DNA of 64,000 bases from a virus: positions 98,638-162,637 of IMG/VR virus record IMGVR_UViG_3300019458_000024; one strand, written 5' to 3'. Positions 8,232 through 17,031 of this stretch are shown piece after piece. Numbering within the stretch: position 1 is the stretch's first letter; every line of letters starts with the position of its first letter. The translations under genes were made by a program, and so were the position numbers. The notes under the pieces were generated by a model. It was not told where the DNA came from. It saw nothing but the letters and a program-made list of their open reading frames with translations, and did not search any database.

Positions 8232-8749
8232 TGAGTGACCTTCTCAACGAAAGACCAAAACGTAAAATTTTAGGAAATCCTATTAGTAACAGCAGCGATG
8301 TAGTATATTTCGTGTCTACTTCCTTGTTCATGAAACGAGGAAAAAAGATGGAAGTAACAAATGAAATATCTACTGACACTATTTCTGCATTATCGACTCT
8401 TTATCCTAATAGTATTTTTCTAATCATGGCGCTGCCCGCTAATAAAGAGTTGGCAGAGCGTATCTACAGCAGCAAAGGATCCTTGGATATTAGGATTTTT
8501 AATGTAGATGAAACTAATATTAGGGACACCAATCTTAGGTTAAAGAAAGCACTAGAAGGGTTGGGTTTACAACTGTTTCATATTAAAAATCCTAGAACTG
8601 TGTCGTACCTAAACATACACAAATTTGTAGTAGATTCTAAACTAGTTCGTATAGAGCCTGATGATTATGCAAGTTTAAAAATTAGTCCGGAAAAAGAGGC
8701 TACGTTTGAAGACCTTGCACGTGTTAGGCGTAAAAAAGCCTGGATATGA
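8231..8749 (+). CDS. hypothetical protein
   Basis: This 172-residue protein has an alpha/beta pattern: the strands VVYFVST, SIFLIMAL and LDIRIFNVD alternate with helices. This suggests a Rossmann-like or restriction-like fold, but I cannot assign a family. ATG 8231 overlaps the previous TAA; an in-frame ATG at 8225 is also possible. The gene ends just before the third copy of the conserved 17-nt element. Confidence 0.6.
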   Translation: MSDLLNERPKRKILGNPISNSSDVVYFVSTSLFMKRGKKMEVTNEISTDTISALSTLYPNSIFLIMALPANKELAERIYSSKGSLDIRIFNVDETNIRDTNLRLKKALEGLGLQLFHIKNPRTVSYLNIHKFVVDSKLVRIEPDDYASLKISPEKEATFEDLARVRRKKAWI

Positions 8750-8754
8750 AAACA

Positions 8755-8771
8755 GTGTAGAATGACCTAAT
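8755..8771 (+). promoter_or_regulatory. conserved start-proximal element, copy 3 (before CobS-like gene)
   Basis: GTGTAGAATGACCTAAT matches copies 1 and 2 at 16 of 17 positions and is identical to the minus-strand copy. It lies four bases before the CobS-like ATG at 8776, with no Shine-Dalgarno between. Sharing this element with the CobT-like gene argues that the two subunits are co-regulated despite being separated. Confidence 0.7.
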
Positions 8772-8775
8772 AAGT

Positions 8776-9855
8776 ATGGAAACTCAACTCGAAATGAAGA
8801 ATGGTAACGGAATGTCTAAAAAGCCAGAACGCAAAGCGGCACATGTAGTTCAACCAGTTGAACGCCTTACTAAGAAGTTTGGTATCAGTGCAACTTTCGG
8901 AATTGATTTAGGCCCAGAATTAGATGACAACGACAATCCAATTCTGGACGCCTTTGGCAAGCCTGTTATGAAGGAACGGGAAGTCACAGGCTTCGTGGAG
9001 CCGGGACCAGAGACCCCTCAAATTGACCCCCACTACGTCTTCCCAGATGAAGATACCAAGATGATTCTTTTGGGTCTTGAACTTAGGGACCGAATTTTGC
9101 TGACGGGAATGACCGGTACTGGTAAAACTTCTATTCTAGAACAGATTGCAGCACGGCTTAATTACAACGTAATTAAAATCAATTTTGACGGTGCTATTAC
9201 CAGACAAGACCTTATTGGAGAGTGGGTAGTTAAGCCTGGTACGCAGGGTTCCGGATCTATTATGGAATTTCAATACGGAATTTTGCCACACGCATTTCAA
9301 ATGCCTGGAACTATTATTATTTTGGACGAGTGGGATACTATCAGTGGGGAGTGTTCTTTTGTTCTTCAGCGCCCATTGCAAAAGGACGATGGTAAGTTGT
9401 TGATTCTTGAGAATGGAGGGGAACTTATTCCTCTACACCCACAAAATACTATCATCGCTACGGCAAATACCTGTGGTATGGGTGACGACACTGGACTACA
9501 TACACAAGGAACTAAAGTTCAGAACTATGCTCAACTAAATCGTTTTAGCATGACTGTCAAAATGCAGTATCTGAAAGCTGAAGATGAAGTTAAAATGATT
9601 CAGAAAAGGTTTCCAGACCTTAAGTCTATGGAATGCGAGGTTTTTGTAAAAGCTATCAATTTGATTCGCGAAGCGTACGTTAGCGGCCAAATTTCCGCTC
9701 CTCTATCATCTCGTGATTTAATTAATTGGGTTGAAAAGTTTGTACTACTGGGCGACCCTATGCGAGCTGCAACTTATTGTTTTCTTAATAGAATGCCGGC
9801 AGAGGATGCAGAAACCGCCTATTCAACCCTTCAACGAAATTTTAAGGATTCATAG
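8776..9855 (+). CDS. cobS: CobS-like AAA+ ATPase (MoxR/CobS family)
   Basis: The 359-residue protein is an AAA+ ATPase of the CobS type, which partners CobT-like VWA proteins. Walker A is GMTGTGKTS at 111-119 and Walker B is IIILDEWD at 180-187; a sensor-1 segment (IIATANT) and an arginine-containing region follow. The N-terminal 90 residues are phage-specific. The CobT-like partner is encoded at 1191 under the same upstream element. In cobalamin synthesis CobS/CobT drive metal insertion into the corrin ring by CobN; here the substrate is unknown and a protein-remodelling role is equally possible. Confidence 0.9.
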   Translation: METQLEMKNGNGMSKKPERKAAHVVQPVERLTKKFGISATFGIDLGPELDDNDNPILDAFGKPVMKEREVTGFVEPGPETPQIDPHYVFPDEDTKMILLGLELRDRILLTGMTGTGKTSILEQIAARLNYNVIKINFDGAITRQDLIGEWVVKPGTQGSGSIMEFQYGILPHAFQMPGTIIILDEWDTISGECSFVLQRPLQKDDGKLLILENGGELIPLHPQNTIIATANTCGMGDDTGLHTQGTKVQNYAQLNRFSMTVKMQYLKAEDEVKMIQKRFPDLKSMECEVFVKAINLIREAYVSGQISAPLSSRDLINWVEKFVLLGDPMRAATYCFLNRMPAEDAETAYSTLQRNFKDS

Positions 9856-10200
9856 ATGTACGAATACAAAGCAAGATATATCAAAGTAGTAGACGGAGAT
9901 ACGCTGGATCTTGATGTAGACTTGGGTTTCCATACGAAGACATCCCTACGTTTCAGAATCCTTGGAATCAATACCCCAGAAAAGAATTCAAACGATCCAG
10001 AAGAAAAGAGGAAAGCCCTCGTGGCAACACAATACGTTCAGGACCTTCTGGCTAAAAATCCTCCGTTAACTATTAGAACTGAAAAATCAGACAGCTTTGG
10101 ACGCTGGTTAGCGGAAGTTTGGATAACTAACGATGATAAAAAGATAAATTTAGGAGAAGAATTGTTGGCGAAAGGACTAGCAGTTCCTTATAAGAAATGA
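9856..10200 (+). CDS. SNase-like (thermonuclease) nuclease
   Basis: This 114-residue protein matches the staphylococcal nuclease fold: VVDGDTLDLDV, then RFRILGINTPE, then DSFGRWLAEVW. The catalytic triad equivalents Arg34, Glu42 and Arg83 are visible; the calcium ligand corresponding to Asp40 is Asn. No signal peptide is present, so it acts inside the cell, perhaps on host DNA or RNA. It starts immediately after the CobS stop codon and overlaps the next gene by four bases. Confidence 0.88.
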   Translation: MYEYKARYIKVVDGDTLDLDVDLGFHTKTSLRFRILGINTPEKNSNDPEEKRKALVATQYVQDLLAKNPPLTIRTEKSDSFGRWLAEVWITNDDKKINLGEELLAKGLAVPYKK

Positions 10201-10490
10201 AAACTTTCACTGTATGGCTGTGTAAAGAATCCAATAACAAGGCACCAGAGTATGTATTTGTTGATAAAGACTATACATTCGCTGGAGAACTTGACGCGTC
10301 AAGCCCCAAAGAAGTTGTGAAATATATTGCATATACAAACCCTAAAGACTCAGAATTATTGGATCATAAGACACTAAGAACAGGAGATGTGCTGGAGGAT
10401 GAAGTTGGCAACGGCTTCATTCTTACGCCTTTTGGGGTGTGGGCTACTGTAAAAATATTACGTACAGGTCACGATATCGTTGACGAGTAA
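10197..10490 (+). CDS. hypothetical protein
   Basis: This 97-residue acidic protein has a beta-rich pattern (FTVWLCKES at the start, LEDEVGNGFILTPFGVWATVKIL near the end). I recognise no family. It overlaps the nuclease gene by ATGA, so it is probably translated with it; it could be a partner or inhibitor, but nothing in the sequence shows this. Confidence 0.6.
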   Translation: MKTFTVWLCKESNNKAPEYVFVDKDYTFAGELDASSPKEVVKYIAYTNPKDSELLDHKTLRTGDVLEDEVGNGFILTPFGVWATVKILRTGHDIVDE

Positions 10491-10514
10491 AGGGTTATAC
10501 GTCAATATGTAAGG

Positions 10515-10781
10515 GTGATAACAAGAAAATCAGCCCCGAAGACGGTAGCAAACAATCTTATTACAGAACATGGACGGGACGGCTTTCAGCGCCTTATTGA
10601 CATGTTCAGAAACAACGAAAGTGGAACCAAAATTGGACAGCTCTTTGGCGTGTCTAGACAGCGTGTTTCCCAATGGAAAGCTGCACTTGGTAAAGAGTTA
10701 GTAACTTTTGAAATTCATCCTGATATCCAAGATCTTGTAGATCAGGCAGATCCAAAAGGTCTGAACAGAACTCTTATCTAG
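10515..10781 (+). CDS. small helix-turn-helix DNA-binding protein
   Basis: This 88-residue protein contains a helix-turn-helix at about 36-57 (SGTKIGQLFGVSRQRVSQWK), typical of transposase/sigma-like or Cro-type DNA-binding helices. The N-terminus is basic. It starts at GTG after a short Shine-Dalgarno-like aagg. A role as a phage transcription regulator is inferred. It could be the factor reading a phage-specific site, though no site is adjacent. Confidence 0.65.
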   Translation: MITRKSAPKTVANNLITEHGRDGFQRLIDMFRNNESGTKIGQLFGVSRQRVSQWKAALGKELVTFEIHPDIQDLVDQADPKGLNRTLI

Positions 10782-10828
10782 AGCAATTTTTGTGTTCATG
10801 GTAAGATTCGGAGTAATATAGGACAGTT

Positions 10829-11026
10829 ATGAGTGAGTGTCCTCATTGCCATGATTTTCTTCCAACTGTAGGAACTACTATGGTTTTGTGTAGTTGCGCG
10901 GAGAGCCGTAAACTTGAAGCCGAACAAAGACAACAGCGCAAAATGTGGCGCGCAATGCGCACGGTAGCTATGGAAAAACAATTTGAAATTAGACGCATGT
11001 CGCGTCGTACTAAAACTAAGGACTAG
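10829..11026 (+). CDS. small zinc-binding basic protein
   Basis: The 65-residue protein has CPHC near the N-terminus and CSC at about 22-24, forming a plausible zinc ribbon, followed by a highly basic helix (ESRKLEAEQRQQRKMWRAMR). It may bind nucleic acid. ATG 10829 follows a short gap after the helix-turn-helix gene. I do not recognise the family. Confidence 0.6.
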   Translation: MSECPHCHDFLPTVGTTMVLCSCAESRKLEAEQRQQRKMWRAMRTVAMEKQFEIRRMSRRTKTKD

Positions 11027-11040
11027 GAGAATAAGACATC

Positions 11041-11757
11041 GTGTACAATCCCGTTAGATTCAATCAACCGTATAGAAACAACAACAAGCGACGAGCGCGC
11101 CAGCTTGATCCTAAAGCAGGTATCAAACACAGTGATATCATGCGCCGTCAAGGGCTAGGACAAACCATCCCTTTGATGGGTAGAATTTCAACACCATATG
11201 GGGTGTCTGCTGAAATTTTTGCTGGAGAAGATTTTACTGTTCGTTCTGAGTTTATCAATTCAGGTAATAACTTGGGGTATGGCGTAAACAAGAAAGCAGA
11301 ACGCGTTTACCAAGTAGCTAAAGGCGTACTTTATGTTACTTACGATAATAATGGAGCTAGAAATATAATTCAAATTCAAGAAGGTGGCACTTTTAGGGCT
11401 CCTAAAGGATTGGCCCATAGTGTTTCTTCTTCCAATTCTGACGTTGAACTTATCGTCATTGAAAGTTCAGGCTATATGAAAGATTGGAAGGTGTTGATGG
11501 ATGAGGAAGTGGTCACTTCTACCGTACCTAGCTTGTTGGCAACTACGCCTGACGTTCCAGCGACTCCGAGGAGAAAAGATCAATCCAAGGCTAAAGCAGC
11601 TGCTGAACAGCAAGCGCGCAAGAGGGCACGAAGTACTTCTCCAAACGTTGCCGCATCTGGTAAAATTGGAGTAAATAAAATTAGGTCTTCTAATTCGGCA
11701 AACGTAGTTGGTGTTAATCCACGGCCGGGCGGTCCAGGAGCTTATAGCGACGAATGA
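11041..11757 (+). CDS. cupin-domain protein
   Basis: The 238-residue protein has a cupin-like beta-barrel in its centre (about 75-145): EDFTVRSEF, then RVYQVAKGVLYVTYD, then GGTFRAPKGLAHSV, matching the usual two cupin motifs though with fewer metal-ligand histidines. The C-terminal third is basic, Ala/Lys/Ser-rich and probably disordered. It starts with GTG after an aggag sequence. It lies just before the head genes and overlaps the next gene by ATGA. It may be virion-associated rather than an enzyme. Confidence 0.65.
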   Translation: MYNPVRFNQPYRNNNKRRARQLDPKAGIKHSDIMRRQGLGQTIPLMGRISTPYGVSAEIFAGEDFTVRSEFINSGNNLGYGVNKKAERVYQVAKGVLYVTYDNNGARNIIQIQEGGTFRAPKGLAHSVSSSNSDVELIVIESSGYMKDWKVLMDEEVVTSTVPSLLATTPDVPATPRRKDQSKAKAAAEQQARKRARSTSPNVAASGKIGVNKIRSSNSANVVGVNPRPGGPGAYSDE

Positions 11758-12158
11758 GTATCATAAAGCCAGCGTCTTTTATTAACCAGTGTGATTTGAT
11801 TCGCTCTAATTCTAGTTTTGCTGACGAAAAGGCAAAACAAATGATGGGAGCGGCAAACCCGCTTATTGGTTCCGACATTCGCAAACCTGCTAGTACTTTT
11901 TGCAGTGGTTGTGGTCGCTGGCACCGACCTGGAAACATGTGCCCAGCAACTAATAAGTCACAGATTACTGAAGGTAAAAAAGCGCTACCTGGATCGTTGC
12001 ATCAAGATAGTTTTTTAAGTTATCAATCAGAACCGCCTACACAAGAAAGTACAGAAGATCAACAGCAAAATTTTGTAGATTCAAGCGCGTATATGCAGAA
12101 TCAACAAGAGAATTATTTGAACGCTTTAAGAGTTTGGCAGGCTAAATTTGGCGCATGA
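11754..12158 (+). CDS. small protein with a zinc-knuckle-like motif
   Basis: The 134-residue protein contains CSGCGRWHRPGNMC (about residues 49-62), a C-x2-C-x3-H-x5-C pattern like a zinc knuckle. The remainder is polar and Gln/Ser-rich. It overlaps both neighbours by four bases, immediately upstream of the portal cluster. Function unknown; nucleic-acid binding during packaging or head assembly is possible. Confidence 0.6.
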   Translation: MSIIKPASFINQCDLIRSNSSFADEKAKQMMGAANPLIGSDIRKPASTFCSGCGRWHRPGNMCPATNKSQITEGKKALPGSLHQDSFLSYQSEPPTQESTEDQQQNFVDSSAYMQNQQENYLNALRVWQAKFGA

Positions 12159-13066
12159 ACGAAGAACTAAATAAAGAGATGATGGTGAGTGAGTCTGATC
12201 CTCAGTCTTTGGAGGAACATAGTCATCATGAGCCTGATTCTTTTATGTACATCTATCGTTCTATAGACATTAGTCGCGTGCAAGAAGATGTTGATTTTGT
12301 AGATAAATGCGTGCGAGCTGGGGTGATACCTTCTTCATTACGATATGGTGTAATGCAGCGTAATCAAATGGTAGCGTATCGGGGCATAGTTAAATCTACT
12401 ACAGATAACTATTACTACTTCAATTGGGCTCCTCAAACTGATTTTAGATTAGTTCCAGCGGATGACGCCACTAAACAGTGGGAAGCTCAAAAACTTTTTA
12501 AGACTTGTTCTTTTGGTTGTGATATGCGCAAAGCAGAGGCTCCTCTTTCTCCTGGTGAGTCTATTGAAGGTTGCGAAGAGGAAGAAGTCAGTGAAGACGA
12601 CGCGGACAAAGCAAACGCACCTAACATTTGGCCGGCCGGTAGCCCTTCTCGCGACGAAGACAAAGATATAAGAGAACAAGAATCTGATATTACAGATGCG
12701 CACCCTGGCGCCACGATAGCGCGCACTCCAGATGACCCCAATATTGGAAGGATATGGCATGAAAAAGCTCTATCTAGACCTGGGGATGGGGCCATGCCAT
12801 TAGCCACTAACGATGGGGAACAGCATTGGAACACTGCGGATTTAATGAAAGCATGGGGAAAAAAGCTTCAAGAGTCCGCTCCGGTTGTACAGCCGCAAAT
12901 TACTCCATTGGAGTCTAGGTATTTGCAAGAAGTAATGGGAATGTCTCAAGCTGATGTTAATAAAGGTTTGCGCATTCCAGCTCGCCACAGAATTTCTTTC
13001 GAACAATGGAAATCTGGTCAATTGCGTTCAAACATAGATAACTTAAAATCTTGGCTTAAAAAGTGA
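12155..13066 (+). CDS. hypothetical acidic protein upstream of portal
   Basis: This 303-residue protein has a folded-looking N-terminal domain (FMYIYRSIDISRVQEDVDFV to YYYFNWAPQTDFRLVPAD), an acidic middle (EEEEVSEDDAD), and a C-terminal part with short motifs. Its last bases overlap the portal start, so it is likely a head or packaging protein expressed with portal. I do not recognise it. Confidence 0.6.
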   Translation: MNEELNKEMMVSESDPQSLEEHSHHEPDSFMYIYRSIDISRVQEDVDFVDKCVRAGVIPSSLRYGVMQRNQMVAYRGIVKSTTDNYYYFNWAPQTDFRLVPADDATKQWEAQKLFKTCSFGCDMRKAEAPLSPGESIEGCEEEEVSEDDADKANAPNIWPAGSPSRDEDKDIREQESDITDAHPGATIARTPDDPNIGRIWHEKALSRPGDGAMPLATNDGEQHWNTADLMKAWGKKLQESAPVVQPQITPLESRYLQEVMGMSQADVNKGLRIPARHRISFEQWKSGQLRSNIDNLKSWLKK

Positions 13067-16065
13067 GTAGGCGGAAAAAACATAAAACTTCATCTGCCCC
13101 GATGGACATGAATCACATTGTTCGTGATGTAACTGCTATGCAACTAGCATCGCAGCATATTCCGGCTCTTGTTGCACAGGAAGTTAGAAAGGCGTGGAAA
13201 CAACTTCCTAATGTTGACCCCAAACAAGGTCCAAAAAGTTGGTTTCATGATCCGTTGTCTTTACAGTACTCTCTAGGATATAAAGACAGGAGATTTAGCC
13301 TAACCTATGACACTCTGCGCAGAGTAGCAGGCCAACTTTCAATTATTAGCGCCATTATTAATACCAGAGCCGCTCAGGTCGCTGCTTTTGCACAACCATA
13401 TAGGTGGACTAAAAGTTTAGGTTTTACTATTCGTCACAAGGACTCGGACAGACAAACTACTCCAGCTGAAGTTGAATTTATTAAAGAGTTGGAGCAGTTT
13501 ATTCTTAATTGTGGGCGTTCAGAGCGTAACCCATTTAGTAGGGTTCCTCGTGATGATTTTGAAATGTTTTTGAGAAAAATGGTTCGTGACTCACTTACAC
13601 TAGACCAGTGTTGTGCCGAAATCGTTCCAGATAAAGTTGGTTTGCCTTATGAATTTTATGCACTCGATGCGTCTACTGTAAGGATAGCGGCAGACGATCG
13701 CTATGTAGGAATAAATTCATCTTATCAAAATCGTACTGGATTTGTTCCTGATATGCCGTCACGTTTTCTTGGCTTGTGGGAAGGCAGAAAATACGGAGAG
13801 GAGAATGGAGAAAAACCAATCTCATTCGTCCAAGTAATTAATGGACAGATTGAAAATGTTTACTCGCGAGATGAATTGATGTTTGGGGTTAGAAACCCTA
13901 GAACTGATATTTGGATTCAAGGTTATGGATACAGTGAGCTTGAACAATTAATTACTATTGTTACCTCTCATCTGTACGCAGAGGAATACAACCGCCGATT
14001 TTTCTGCATGTGCGCAGAATCATTAGTAAATACAAAAAATGGCATGATACCAATTGTAGATTTGGTAGATAAAGAATTTGAGGTATGGAATGGCAAAGCA
14101 TGGCGTCGCGCAACAGCTTTTGAGACAGGTAAGCGCAATGTACGCCGCACCAAACTATGGAACGGGCTTGAACTCAGAACCAGTCCAGACCATAAATTTC
14201 ACGTAATTCCGCGTGATAGTTTAGATGGATCGGTGGAGTGGCGCACGCAAGACGCGCTAAAAACAGACGACTATGTACTAGTAAATTATACACGAACCGA
14301 TTGTCCGCTAAATTTGGAAGCACTGTTAGTGGGGAAGACATATCAGAATACGCAAGGCAAGCCTTGGACAGTGACAGAAGAAACTGTTAAAGATGTTGAA
14401 TTTTGGGAAATGATAGGTTTCGCGTTAGGGGACGGTTTGTGGCCTACTTTTTCTGATGGTCGCAGCTCCATGATGATTTACCCTCACCACACTAAAGATG
14501 CCAAATTATTTGAGAAATTTTTGAAAATATGCGACAGACATGGAATAAATGCTAAGCAAAAGCAAATAAATTTACACGTCACTAGAGTTTCTGATGGGGA
14601 GACTGGCTACCCATCAATCGCAATATTTCACACTACATTTTCTGAATGGTTGCGTGAGTTAGGCTTTCGACCGTCAAATCAATCTAGACAAATCCCCAGA
14701 TTCCTATTTTCACAACCGGCATGGATGAGGGAAGCGGTGTTAAGAGGGTTGTTTAGTGCTGACGGGCACAGGCCCGCACATAAATCAGGTTACAATACAC
14801 CAACCGTATTTTCTGCGTGTCCTAGTTTTCAGGCTGATATTGTGTCTTGTCTGTGGTCAGTTGGTGTGTCTGCAAATTTAGTCGGAAAGGGATGGAATCG
14901 TAATGGCAGTATTGACATACAAGATATAGATAAATTTGTAGAACATATAGGTTATCTACAAGATTATAAGAATGAAAATATAAAACGTGCGCCTGAGTCT
15001 AAACATAGGTGGGATAAGCTGCACCCCGTCTATTGTGTATCTTTAGCAAGAAAAATAAAAGACTCCCCAAATTGGGATCGTCTTTCTCGTAAAGACCGTG
15101 ATCTAGTTTGTAAGGTGGCTCGCAATCAGTGTCAAATAAGCAGACCCAGGGCTATTTCAATATGTGCAAATCTCGGCATTGATGGAGGGGACGCTTTGAA
15201 GTATGTTCATGCACCGGTTGATGTGTTGGATCACAAATCTTACGGCACTGAAATGATGTATGATGTTGAAGTTTTTGATGATGAGCATATTTTTCTTGCT
15301 AATCACATGGCTGTACACAATAGCGCAGGCTCTTCTGCAAAGGGTATTTTGAACTTGAAAGGAGATAATTTTACTCCTGAGATGTTGGAGGGCTTCCGCA
15401 GACAGTGGCTAGCTCAAGTCTCCGGAGTAGAAAGTTCCTGGAAAACTCCTGTGCTACAGAGTGAAGGTCTTGAGTATATTGATCTCAATAAGACCAATCA
15501 AGAAATGGAGTTCGGTAAGTGGATGGAGTATCTACTTAAAGTAGCGGCTGGTGTCTACTTAATTGACCCTCAAGAAATCGGTTTTAATATGCAGGGCTCG
15601 ACTCAGCATTCGCCAATGTTTGAATCTAGCCAAGAATGGAAGATTAAAGCTAGCAGAGATAGAGGTCTAAAACCTCTTTTGCGTTTTTTGGCTAAAATGA
15701 TCAATACCAATATTATTGATAAAATTGATGATCATTTTACTCTTGAGTTTGTCGGTCTTGACGAATTGTCTGAGAATGAAAAGCATGAAATGCTCGTTGA
15801 GCAAATCAGTTCTTATATGACTCTTAATGAAGGTCGCAGGACGCTTGGATTAAATGATCTGCCTGGTGGTGATATTCCAATGAACCCAGTATACCAGCAG
15901 GCACTGCAGCTACAAGCTCAGCAAGGAATGGGTCAAGTCTCTGGAGCGGCACCTCCTGAGCAGACTTCAAATTTACCACCTGGTCCTGGTGGAGAAAGTG
16001 GAGTCAAACCTTCAAGCCCTCGTTACAGTGGTTTATTTGGCCATGATGATTCTGGAGAAAACTAA
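13063..16065 (+). CDS. portal protein, interrupted by an intein
   Basis: The 1000-residue precursor holds a 563-residue portal extein and a 437-residue intein. The portal forms the dodecameric DNA gate at the capsid vertex. Supporting features: N-terminal SIISAIINTRAAQVAAFA, a middle segment FGVRNPRTDIWIQGYGYSELEQ, the junction NRRFFCM joined to SAGSSAKGILNLKGD, and a C-terminal Gln/Pro/Gly-rich tail. These match large-phage portals that carry the phrase YNRRFF near SKGIL. Position upstream of the MuF-like, protease and capsid genes agrees. Splicing is needed for function. Confidence 0.9.
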   Translation: MSRRKKHKTSSAPMDMNHIVRDVTAMQLASQHIPALVAQEVRKAWKQLPNVDPKQGPKSWFHDPLSLQYSLGYKDRRFSLTYDTLRRVAGQLSIISAIINTRAAQVAAFAQPYRWTKSLGFTIRHKDSDRQTTPAEVEFIKELEQFILNCGRSERNPFSRVPRDDFEMFLRKMVRDSLTLDQCCAEIVPDKVGLPYEFYALDASTVRIAADDRYVGINSSYQNRTGFVPDMPSRFLGLWEGRKYGEENGEKPISFVQVINGQIENVYSRDELMFGVRNPRTDIWIQGYGYSELEQLITIVTSHLYAEEYNRRFFCMCAESLVNTKNGMIPIVDLVDKEFEVWNGKAWRRATAFETGKRNVRRTKLWNGLELRTSPDHKFHVIPRDSLDGSVEWRTQDALKTDDYVLVNYTRTDCPLNLEALLVGKTYQNTQGKPWTVTEETVKDVEFWEMIGFALGDGLWPTFSDGRSSMMIYPHHTKDAKLFEKFLKICDRHGINAKQKQINLHVTRVSDGETGYPSIAIFHTTFSEWLRELGFRPSNQSRQIPRFLFSQPAWMREAVLRGLFSADGHRPAHKSGYNTPTVFSACPSFQADIVSCLWSVGVSANLVGKGWNRNGSIDIQDIDKFVEHIGYLQDYKNENIKRAPESKHRWDKLHPVYCVSLARKIKDSPNWDRLSRKDRDLVCKVARNQCQISRPRAISICANLGIDGGDALKYVHAPVDVLDHKSYGTEMMYDVEVFDDEHIFLANHMAVHNSAGSSAKGILNLKGDNFTPEMLEGFRRQWLAQVSGVESSWKTPVLQSEGLEYIDLNKTNQEMEFGKWMEYLLKVAAGVYLIDPQEIGFNMQGSTQHSPMFESSQEWKIKASRDRGLKPLLRFLAKMINTNIIDKIDDHFTLEFVGLDELSENEKHEMLVEQISSYMTLNEGRRTLGLNDLPGGDIPMNPVYQQALQLQAQQGMGQVSGAAPPEQTSNLPPGPGGESGVKPSSPRYSGLFGHDDSGEN
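14011..15321 (+). mobile_element. intein with LAGLIDADG homing endonuclease, inserted in portal
   Basis: The element starts at Cys (TGC 14011; CAESLVNTKNG) and ends with VHN at 15313-15321 before Ser+1, giving 437 residues. Block B is TSPDHKFHV. Two LAGLIDADG-type helices are visible, IGFALGDGLW and LRGLFSADGH, so it is a full homing intein. It interrupts the conserved segment just before SAGSSAKGIL of the portal. The C-terminal block reads DVEVFDDEHIFLANHMAVHN. Confidence 0.93.
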
Positions 16066-16068
16066 CTT

Positions 16069-17019
16069 ATGTCTTTTTTAGATAAATTGTTGAAAAGTAT
16101 TGAACCTGATTTTGGCAAACCTCTTCCAAAAAAAGAACCACGAGAAGGGGAGACAAAATTTGAGCACAAAATTCGTCAATGGACTGATGAAGTAAAAGAG
16201 AGACCAGGTAGGTTTCCTGGCGGACAGAAGCAGGCCATTGCCATTGCTGCCCAACAGTCTGGTGTGTCTAAGGGGTCTGAAGGCGAAACTGAAAAACATA
16301 AAGAGAAGATGAGAGTTTTTATTGATGAAATGGCCGAAGAGTATGCTAAAGCCGGTGTAGGTAGTTCAGGAATCCGGCAAGCAGGCGGCACTGGTTTTAG
16401 TGTTGGACAAGGTATTGGTGCCGGTTTAGATAGACCAGGGGGTGCAGCTACTGGTGTTGCGAGTGGTGTTAATCCAACTGTTAGTGCTATTTCCGGCAGT
16501 GGCGGTAACTATAAACCTTCTGGTGGCCGTACAGCGCCTAAAGCAGCTACTGCTCCAAAAGCTCCTACTGCACCTGCTGCGCCTACCTCGCCGCCTACAT
16601 CATATCCCACCGCAGGGATGGAGCTAGGACCGGCCGGTAGAGCTAGAATGTCTGTAAAATCACATGGTTGCGATAAATGTATGAAAGGTGAATGCCCACA
16701 CGGTGGGGAGGAAGGGCACGAAGAAATAGAAAAAGCATTGACTTCGCGTGCCTTGTCCATTCCAGCTCATCTTAGACAGCCTGCTGCCTATGATTTTGAT
16801 GCTATTAGGCGATCAGCGACTCAACAGACTTCTAGAATGTACACCTCTCTTTCCCCGGGTGCTGCAGAATCAATTTTGAATGCAGCTGAACAAGAGAACA
16901 AAGATCCTAGAGTTAAAGCTGTGAAATCACAGGAAGAATCTTCTAAAAAAGTACAGGAGATGCGAGATAAAATCGCAGCTGCTATGGTCCCCCGCACAGG
17001 AATTAAGTTCGTTAGGTAA
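16069..17019 (+). CDS. hypothetical head-region protein with Pro/Ala-rich linker
   Basis: The 316-residue protein has a short N-terminal helix, a segment PGRFPGGQKQAIAIAAQQSG often seen in short phage proteins near head genes, a Gly-rich section, and a Pro/Ala/Thr/Lys-rich linker (about 160-185). A possible zinc site CDKCMKGECPHGG follows, then a charged helical end. It follows portal by three bases. It could be a minor capsid or scaffold accessory protein. Confidence 0.65.
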   Translation: MSFLDKLLKSIEPDFGKPLPKKEPREGETKFEHKIRQWTDEVKERPGRFPGGQKQAIAIAAQQSGVSKGSEGETEKHKEKMRVFIDEMAEEYAKAGVGSSGIRQAGGTGFSVGQGIGAGLDRPGGAATGVASGVNPTVSAISGSGGNYKPSGGRTAPKAATAPKAPTAPAAPTSPPTSYPTAGMELGPAGRARMSVKSHGCDKCMKGECPHGGEEGHEEIEKALTSRALSIPAHLRQPAAYDFDAIRRSATQQTSRMYTSLSPGAAESILNAAEQENKDPRVKAVKSQEESSKKVQEMRDKIAAAMVPRTGIKFVR

Positions 17020-17031
17020 AGGAGAGATAGG

